Origin: Bimuria novae-zelandiae CBS 107.79
Lineage: Eukaryota > Ascomycota > Dothideomycetes > Pleosporales > Didymosphaeriaceae
Direction: 5' to 3'
Length of the DNA: 64,000 nucleotides
Assembly: GCA_010015655.1 (NCBI GenBank)
Contig: ML976721.1
Coordinates: forward strand, 328,731 to 392,730
The notes under the pieces are model-generated. The model was given only the letters and a program-made list of their open reading frames with translations. It was not told the DNA's origin and searched no databases. Below are positions 57,395 through 64,000 of this stretch, in pieces (the stretch's first letter is position 1; each line of letters starts with the position of its first letter). A program made the position numbers and the translations under genes.

Positions 57395-60165
57395 CTATCG
57401 ATATCTATCTGGAAGCTTGACATTGCGGCCGCGGCGCGTAGAGATCGCTGGGGCGGCAGATGCGCCCTCTAAGGCCTCCCCAGTATCTAGAGCATCAACA
57501 ACACGTTTCTGACGCTTTCTGGTCTGTAGAGGTGCCTGTAAGGCCTTCCTCTTACCCTTTTGGGGTAGTTGTAGAGCTTTTTCAGCGTCGCGGGCAGACT
57601 TCTGGGCGGCGCGCTGAGCTGCCTTTTCAGCCCTCTCCTTCTCCTTCTCCTTCTTAGCCTCCTCCCGCGCAGTACGCTTTTCCTGCTAAATCTTCTCCTT
57701 GTATAGCTTAGCTGCCTTCTTCGGCTCTACTCTATCTGCTTTTTAAAGCTGTTGCTCCTTCTCCTCCTGCTCCCTAATAGATTGACGTGTACGTGCCTCC
57801 CTTACCTTTCTAGGTGACCAGAAGACTGCTCTACCATAATACTCCTGGCGCTGCTAGAGGTCTAGAGTCTTGCCCTTCTTTTTACGCTTCTGCTTGGTAG
57901 ATAGTACCTGCTTAATCCCATCTATCTCATGCTTGAGTAGCTTATTTTGAACAGATAGGTGATGAAGTGATCGGCGTAGCTTCTTAGTATTATAACTACC
58001 CTGATCCTTAACTGCTAATTGCACTAGCCTATCTATCTTTCTCTAGTCATAATCGCTGAGTCCTGATGAGGAGCTATTGCCTGAGTCCTGATTATAGGCG
58101 AACCTATTAAGGATAGGAGTGGGATTAGGTAGTTGGTTGGTTGGTTGGTATTCATTTTTCGTCTAGTTGATGGGGATTAAGTCCACCATCTCGCCTCCCG
58201 AAGGGCATATACGACGTGCTAAGCTATGGAATTACAGTACTAACATACTACCTTAGAAAGCATTTCTTGCCTGCGCGGGTATTGCTACCATTTCAAGCTA
58301 CAGCTCCCCTTCCCGTTGGGGAGACTAAGCAGTGTATGTACATTAGGGTGAATCCCTTATATGTGTTTAGAGGCAGTTTAGTGCTGTGAGAAGAAAGAAA
58401 AGGAAAGAGTGGATAGGTGTGGAGAGCCGGTGCTCTGTCGAATCGGAGCCGTGGCTCTGCGCGAGGAGAGCCTTTGTACCAGGCTTGGCGATGCCTGTGT
58501 CGAAGGAGATAGGTGTAGTAGGAAGGCAGAGCCAGGCCTGTCCTTCTTCTTTATCCCCAAGAGTCGTATGATATAAGGCCAGGCTGGCTGCCTTGTTTGC
58601 GTGTTGTGTCAGGTCAGGGACGCTGACAGTTGGTCTTTAGAGAGCTGCGGGCAGCTCTCGTCGTTGTAGGTGTTGAGAGCCGGTGCTCTGTCGAATCGTG
58701 CCATGGCTCTTCGCATGGAGAGCCTTTGTATTTAGGCCTAGCAGGTGCCCATATCTTGCAAGAGCAAGGAGTGTCACGACTGTCTCCTTGTCTTAGCTAT
58801 GGTTATGGCCTTCGACCGAACGTGAAAATCTGAGCGGCGCACGGGCCATTTTGAAAAGATTTCAGCTCACCAGGGAGCTGAAAGAGAAAATAGGGCAGCG
58901 CGCCTGCCACAACGCCTGCAGCTAAAAGAGGACGCTGGAAAACAGATTTACGAAGGCATTTGAGTCGTGTTTTGACGAAAAATCGATGGATATCGACCTT
59001 TCGGTGACCTGGAAAAGTTGATGTTCGGTGTGGGATTAGGTAGTGATATACCTGTTGCTCTAAACGAGCTAAGGATAGTTGATTCCTTAAAGGAGGCCTT
59101 CCATGCATTCCATAATAGGGGGAAGAAGTCACCTTTAGTGATAGAAGCTAGAGCCTGGCTTCTGTGGAGGTGTTTTGAGAGTTCTGCTGAGTAGGCTGTT
59201 GATAGAGGCTTGAACATCGCAACATCGAGTGGCTGAAGCGTATGAGTCGAATGAGGTGGCAGGATAGCAAGGAGGATCCTATTTCGATCATAATAGTTGA
59301 TAAAATCCATAGTGATATGGGATCCATGGCCATCTAGGACTAGGAGTCGGTATGATCGTCGGGCCTTCTCTTTTATACAGCGATCAAACACCTGTTCAAG
59401 CCAGGCAAGCCCAATATCGTTGTTCGTCCAGCCAGAGGATGACGAGGTGATAAAGACTTCATGTTCTCCTGCCTTGATATCCTCTACCCAGGTCGATTGG
59501 ATGCCCTTGTTGGCAGCCTCATAGATGAGGCTTGGTGGCAGAGCTGATCCATCAGCGCAGATACATGCCAGGAGCGTGATCCATGCGCGATTGCCATCTT
59601 GGAGTGATGCTTTGACCTCCTTGTTCTCCCACATTCGTCTGCTGAATATCCTCTTTGATCTACCAATGATTCCAATCAGGAAGCCTTTTTCATCCATATT
59701 ATAGGTATGACGAGGATCTATCTTATATTAATTAATCTTGCCATGTAGAAAGTTAAAGTAGAGGCGATATTTATCCTCTAAATCAGCTTTGTGGCGATTG
59801 CTGTCTATGCCGACTGTCCATTAAGAGATGAGATAGGCACTGTATCGGTTGATAAAGCGAGTAACCCAGCTCTTGCTGACTGGCTCCTTTGCTATCGTAG
59901 AGGCGAAATTCCGTATCATCTCCCTGGTAGGAGGTAGGTATCTCTCTGTGAGTCCTTTAATATATTGTACAAGCTCCTCCTCTTGCTGTGGGGTGAGTTT
60001 TTGCTGGTTAGTGTTCTTAACCTGTGCAGGGCGCACTAGACCCTGATGCCTTCGGGTCAACGTAGATCGTACAACACCATACTTGGCAGCAATCTTTCTG
60101 TAGGAATATTCTTCTCCAGGTTCTAGCGATTCTAGCTCTACAAGCGCGTCATTAATTGGAGCCAT
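57395..60165 (-). pseudogene. Pogo/Fot1 transposase of element A
   Basis: The gene starts with MAPINDALVELESLEPGEEY at 60165: a Psq-type helix-turn-helix (YRKIAAKYGVVRSTLTRRHQG), then a CENP-B-type domain (LTPQQEEELVQYIKGL...VSKSWVTRFINR). The DDE_1 domain keeps all three catalytic Asp (YNMDEKG, LVLDGHGSH, PLDVAMFKPL) and is open from 59697. TAA codons at 59823-59821 and 59730-59728 interrupt the same frame; both fit CAA-to-TAA. A retroposon splits the gene at 59029/58134. Beyond it the frame resumes (ILNRFAYNQDSGNSSSS), with further stops near 58045 and in the basic coiled-coil tail that ends RRGRNVKLPDRYR at 57395. It could act only by stop readthrough and loss of the insert. Confidence 0.85.
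58134..59029 (-). mobile_element. Retroposon (LINE- or SINE-like) insert, 896 bp, 15-bp duplication
   Basis: It is bounded by a perfect 15-bp direct duplication GTGGGATTAGGTAGT (58119-58133 and 59030-59044). Removing it restores the transposase frame exactly (NPTP to ILNRF). Read on minus, the element ends in a (CCAA)n-type simple tail, and the variable-length duplication fits target-primed reverse transcription. It has no long frame. A segment of about 63 bp is present twice (58415-58479 and 58668-58730), each with an AGAGC-CGGT-GCTCT hairpin. I cannot tell a truncated LINE from a SINE. Confidence 0.8.
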
Positions 60166-60255
60166 GTTGGTGGAGTTATCGCGTGTTGAAGTTTGGGTAA
60201 TTTGATGAGGGTGGCGCATCACGCGAACCGGCGCATCACGCGCACGGACACGGTA

Positions 60256-62317
60256 TCGTGCTGGCGTGGTCAATGCGCAGGTCGGCTCAATGCGCACCCA
60301 ACACCAAAAGCTCAGCCAGCCCCCTGAGGCTATAGAGCCACCAACAAAAGCTATTATCACGAAATTTTCTGGTGGAGAGCTCTCTAGGTCGTATAGAATA
60401 TTTCTAGCTATATAAACTATAGAAATTTGCTTGGTGTTCTGATCGTACGGCCTCTGCGCGACTGTGGTGACGGTGCAGCCCCTGAGGCTTCAGCAGCACC
60501 TACAGCCTGCTGCACATGCTGGCGTCTCTTTGTTGGCTGTGTACGAGGCTGTTTGGCCTTTTTGAGTAGTCTGATGCGACTTTGGAGTTGTCCCTGAGCC
60601 CTACGAGCCTGCTGAGCCTGGGCTCGCTCAGTAGCCTTTCTAGCCTTCTCCTCCGCCCGAGCTGCCTGAGCCCCAGCTCTCTCCACACGCCTTTGTTAGA
60701 GTAGTCTGGCTTTGAGCTGCTTGCTAGGTCTACGGGCCTTAGCTGCCTCGCTTCTTTGGCGTTGTAATTGCTGCTCGTTAGCCTCCTTCTGCGCTAGAAG
60801 GTCACGTGCTCTCGGAACTCTACGAGGTGACCAGAATGGCCCCTCCGTGGTACTCCTCAGTCTCCTCTATAGGCAGAGGCTTTCCCCGATTACTGCATCG
60901 TTTCTGAGCTACTAGAGCCTCTCGTAGGCCATTATTCTCATGCTGTAGGAGCTGCTTCTGTACAGAGATTAAGTGTACAGTCCGACTCAGCTTCTTGGCC
61001 CTATTACTAGCCCCTACATCAATATGAGCCCTTAGAAGCCTATGGATCTTTCTCTAATATAATGCGCTGAGTACTAAGATAGAGCTCTCTTATAACCCCT
61101 GCTCTGGCTGGCTAGTAGGAGCAAATCTCTTAAGGATAGCTTCTGGGTTAAGTGGTAAGATGCCTGTAGCTTCAAAGGCTCTAAGTACTAGAGGCTAGCT
61201 AATAAAGCTGATCCAGGCCCTCTAGAACAGGCCAAAGAAGTCTCTCTTAGCAATAGAGGCTAGCCCCTAGCTCCTATAGAGGAAGGCTAAGAGCTCAGCT
61301 AAGTAGACGGCTAAGAGAGACTTAAAGACGCAGACATCGAGTAGCTGCAGCGTATACGTTAAATAAGGAAGAAAGATAGTAAGTAGAATCCTGTTCTAGT
61401 CGCAGTAGTTAATAAAATCCATAGTAACGTAAGATCTATAGCTTTCTAGAAGTAAGAGCCGATAGGCTCGTCGAGCTTCTTAAGCTTTCTCCTTTGTACA
61501 GCGATCGAACACCTCTTTAAGCTAGGTAAGGCCTAGGTTATTATTTGTCTAGCCAGAGTCTAAGGTGCTGATAAAGGCCTGATGGTGTTTAGGGTTAATT
61601 TCTTCAGCCCAGCTTGACTGTAGGCTGCCAGAGGTGGCCTGATAGATAAGAGCTGGCTCTAGGGCAGATCCGTTAGCACATATACAAGCTATAAGCGAGA
61701 TCCACTCCCGGCTTCTATCCTGGATAGCCTGCCGTAAGTTCTTGGCCTCATATAATGGCCTATTGAAGATGCGCTTTGATCGAGAGGTAATGCCAAGTAG
61801 GAAGCCTTTCTCGTCCATATTGTACATGAACTGAGGCTTAATTCGATACTAATCTTCTCCTGTGGTAGGCCGAAATAGAGCTTGTACTTTGTCTCTAAGT
61901 TGGCTTGATGGCGATTGCTGTCTATACCCAGCGTTTATCGCGACATTAGTGAGCTGCTGTTTCGGTTTATAAAGTCGGTAACCCAGGTCTTGCTAACAGG
62001 TTGTGGAGCGATAGAGGAGGCGAAATTCTGTACCAACTGCCGTGTAGGAGGTAGGCCTCTCTCAGTCAGCCTCTGTATGTACTGTACAAGCTCTTTCTCC
62101 TGCTGAGGGCTGAGCCTGCGACGGTTGAGTGCACTGTCTGCGCGTTAACGTTGATCGAACTATATGTAAAAGATGCCCTAGGATCTAGCGATTCGATCTC
62201 AGCTATCGCAGCTTTAATAGCGCTTATATTGGTGGAGATATGTGGCGTTGAAGCCTAGGGGTGATATCGTGTTGGGTGCGCATTGAGCCGACCAGCGCAT
62301 TGACCCCGCCAACACGG
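60256..62317 (-). mobile_element. Pogo-type DNA transposon B (2.06 kb)
   Basis: The left end starts (T/C)CGTGCTGGCGTGGTCAATG, and the right end reversed starts CCGTGTTGGCGGGGTCAATG. Both continue with a second TCAATGCGCACC copy and ACCCAACAC. It is flanked by TA at 60254-60255 (shared with element A) and 62318-62319 (shared with element C). It contains a decayed minus-strand transposase. Confidence 0.85.
60417..62240 (-). pseudogene. Decayed pogo/Fot1 transposase of element B
   Basis: Pieces in order on minus: AIKAAIAEIESLDP (start region near 62220, helix-turn-helix mostly lost); LSPQQEKELVQYIQRLTERGLPPTR and VSKTWVTDFINR (CENP-B-type domain); YNMDEKGFLLGITSRSKRIF (first catalytic block, 61827 on); a stop after STLDSG; then stop-broken LLLES, QLLDVCVFKSL; and the basic tail ending SRRGRTIRTPSKFL at 60417. 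Second-block Asp is lost (LLLES instead of LLLD). It is clearly homologous to element A's enzyme but more eroded by frameshifts and stops. Confidence 0.82.
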
Positions 62318-62319
62318 TA

Positions 62320-62610
62320 CTATTTTTATGCTGTGCAGAAAACCGTCCCGACCCACTTCCTGCGTATATTAAGGCACGGGTAAGTATATTCTAGTATAGC
62401 TAGCCTTGTCCTATTTTATAGCTATATCTTTATAACCCCTTTATAATAAACTTCAAAAACCTATTAGAGTATAGAATTCGGCTACCTCTATACTATATAA
62501 TATATCTAGAAATTTTTATTAAGTAATAAAGGAGATAAAAGACAAAATAAATATTTTTACCTTTGATTCGTTAGGCGGGTGGGTCGGGACAGTATTCTGC
62601 ATAGCACCGA
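62320..62610. mobile_element. MITE C, 291 bp, TA-flanked
   Basis: Inverted ends share a TGCAGAA(A/T)AC(C/T)GTCCCGACCCAC core (left near 62334-62356, right near 62579-62602). The right end finishes GCACCGA before TA (62611-62612). The left end, offset by a small indel, abuts the TA shared with element B. The interior is AT-rich and non-coding. Confidence 0.6.
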
Positions 62611-62612
62611 TA

Positions 62613-62702
62613 ACACACCACGCTTTCTCGCAACCCTTCCGCAACAGTGCGCCATCCACTTCATCAACAAATCACCATCCTCCATCGCCGAATCGAGCCA
62701 CA
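62613..62702. promoter_or_regulatory. Short upstream region of the TMEM14-like gene
   Basis: Only about 90 bp separate the MITE from the start codon, so the promoter probably overlaps or lies within transposon sequence. It is pyrimidine-rich with CATCATC-type runs. Confidence 0.4.
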
Positions 62703-63180
62703 ATGGCCGAACACCCATCCTTCACGCTCGCAGGCCTTCGTAAGCACCAATTGCGCTTGTATTTGAGGAGGTTGGGGGGAGGCTAATTGAATGTACTCGT
62801 AGTTGCCGCAGGCGGAACAGCGGGGTTTATCCGCACGGGATCGAGACCGTCGCTGATTGCTGGACTGGCGTTGGGCGCGTCGTATGGGTTCGCTGGTTCG
62901 TGCCTCTTCTTCTCTTCCTTTTCCCCTTCCCTTCACTTTTCTTTGCAAGCCACTTGGTGGATGATAGGCTTACAGCCCGCCAGGCTACCTCATCAAGCAA
63001 AACAAAGACTACGGCACTGAGCTCGCACTCGGCAGCAGTCTGGTGCTACTTGGGTCGGCGGTGCCCCGGATCGTGAAGACGGGCGGGAGGGCGCCGGTGC
63101 CGATTGCGCTGGGGGTGATGGGGGTGGGAGCGACGTGGTATTATCAGAAGAAAGTGAGGGAGTTTAGGTATGGGGTTTGA
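62703..63180 (+). CDS. TMEM14-family (UPF0136) small membrane protein
   Basis: Exons 62703-62739, 62803-62895 and 62984-63180 (introns 63 and 88 bp) give 108 residues, the family's usual length. The product MAEHPSFTLAGLLAAGGTAG opens with the typical EHP-type start. FIRTGSRPSLIAGLALGASYGF, the split GYLIKQNKDYGTELALGSS, and IALGVMGVGATWYYQKKVREF follow. The Gly-rich helices form three or four membrane segments. The animal homologue TMEM14C acts in mitochondrial porphyrin transport, and yeast Tmh11 is mitochondrial. A mitochondrial inner-membrane role is likely here but not shown. Splice sites are fixed by the codons formed at the junctions (CTT and GGC). The gene survives directly downstream of a transposon array. 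Confidence 0.9.
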
Positions 63181-64000
63181 GATAGAGGTGGGTTTGTATG
63201 TGTGAGATGGGGGAGTGTACGATTGAAGGTTGTAAGAGTGTAGGAATTGTGTAAGGATTGTGTGCTTGTTCTTATAAAGAGGCGTAAGCTGTGCTCTTGC
63301 AGCGGTGATGGGGATGTCTTGTGCGATTGTTTGCTCTAGCACTGGCTTCTGACGTGAGATTCGAATTGGTGTACGCACCTTTTCGATGCTGTTGGTTCAC
63401 GGCATAGGGCAGGTTTCGCATTGATGGATCAGAGTGCGACGCTCCGTTGCCCTTGATCGTGAGCATCGGGATTTGTTCTCGCGCCTGGGGATCCCTGGGC
63501 GACGGTCCTGCGAGCCCCGGGCAAGCCTGACTCTCCCCGGTCTTTATGTGCTGCAGAGCCCGTTATCAAGACTGCCATAAGACCGGTAACTTCTCAGTTG
63601 GTCTGACGCCATCTGAGGCTTGGAGGTATTGATGGAATTCATGTGGGGTGGACAGCTTCCTTTACACGTACAACAAGCCACACTACACTTTCTCATATTA
63701 CAACAGCAAGTGCGAGAGGATATGCTCCTTATCGTGACGGCCTAGAAAGTATGTACATTTTTTCGAAGTATGCGCTTGTACAATCAATGTAGCTCCGCAG
63801 CCCTAAACGGATAGATGTCCCGTCTTAAATATATTTATAGCTTCTCTGTAAAATACTTTGCTAGAACGATTTCCACCTGTGTCTTCGAGCTGTTGTGTTG
63901 TTAAATGTGCTTTGTTTACAACTCCATATGACCATAATGCTCTAAACATGTTTCCAGCGACTAACTCTCGGTATCTTCGTGTCTGTCACCGTGTGTCTCG
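63181..64000. other. Intergenic region to the window end
   Basis: This is the 3' flank of the TMEM14-like gene. Only short frames are present and nothing is recognised; a neighbouring gene may begin beyond the edge. Confidence 0.5.

Larger units (their letters stand above)
57242..60253 (-). mobile_element. Pogo-type DNA transposon A (3.0 kb, interrupted)
   Basis: Inverted ends of about 50 bp start CCGTGTCCGTGCGCGTGATG and contain two copies of a CGCGTGATGCGCC unit. TA flanks both sides (57240-57241 and 60254-60255). It carries a minus-strand transposase gene. Removing the 896-bp insert and its duplication leaves about 2.1 kb, close to neighbour element B (2.06 kb), with which it shares subterminal sequence such as GATTTTCTGGCGGAG-like. 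The right TA is shared with element B. Confidence 0.85.

Noticed and set aside
57202..62610. The two AGGCGGGTGGGTCGGG copies as terminal inverted repeats of one element enclosing A and B
   Set aside because: They are in the same orientation, so they are not an inverted pair; the inverted partner of the right copy is at 62341, giving the small MITE C.

Overview
The window reads as a filamentous ascomycete (Pezizomycotina-type) chromosome. Genes have short 43-139 bp GT-AG introns, and the families are typically fungal: a HET domain, a BBE-type flavo-oxidase, a VPS9-ankyrin-PX-BAR protein, a Bcd1 HIT-finger protein and Fot1/pogo transposons. Balanced-GC gene blocks alternate abruptly with very AT-rich, stop-filled blocks in which C is systematically replaced by T on both strands, the pattern left by repeat-induced point mutation (RIP). 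I infer the lineage and RIP from these patterns; I ran no search and name no species.

Layout. 1-8.8 kb: a very large DUF6606-type protein running off the left edge (minus), a PSME3IP1/FAM192A-type protein (minus) and an aldo-keto reductase (plus). 8.8-17.3 kb: a degraded stretch with a possible 42-aa spliced gene, a solo LTR with perfect 5-bp duplication, a HET pseudogene, a RIPped Fot1-like element, a second LTR copy carrying a hAT-type MITE, and the head of a pogo-like transposase. 17.7-31.7 kb: BBE flavo-oxidase, a Vrl1-like VPS9/ankyrin/PX/BAR protein, a tripartite DENN protein convergent with it, and Bcd1. 32.17-44.46 kb: one 12.3 kb nest, a pogo-type DNA transposon with about 98-bp terminal inverted repeats that contains a chromovirus-type Ty3/gypsy element (itself split by a solo LTR) and a Fot1-like element. 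44.5-50.9 kb: gene-poor but not AT-rich, with one tRNA-His. 50.96-56.27 kb: a 1713-aa kinesin. 57.2-62.6 kb: a head-to-tail array of pogo-type elements sharing TA dinucleotides, one interrupted by an 896-bp retroposon with a 15-bp target duplication. 62.7-63.2 kb: a TMEM14-family membrane protein.

The host genes are mostly housekeeping: trafficking (Vrl1-like Rab5-type GEF and DENN-type Rab GEF tail to tail, plus a kinesin), snoRNP assembly (Bcd1), a PSME3IP1-type protein, redox enzymes and a small membrane protein. They do not form an operon-like pathway or a recognisable secondary-metabolite cluster. The clearest unusual content is the transposon stratigraphy, where insertion order, target duplications and RIP damage can be read directly. 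I found no convincing new defence or metabolic system.
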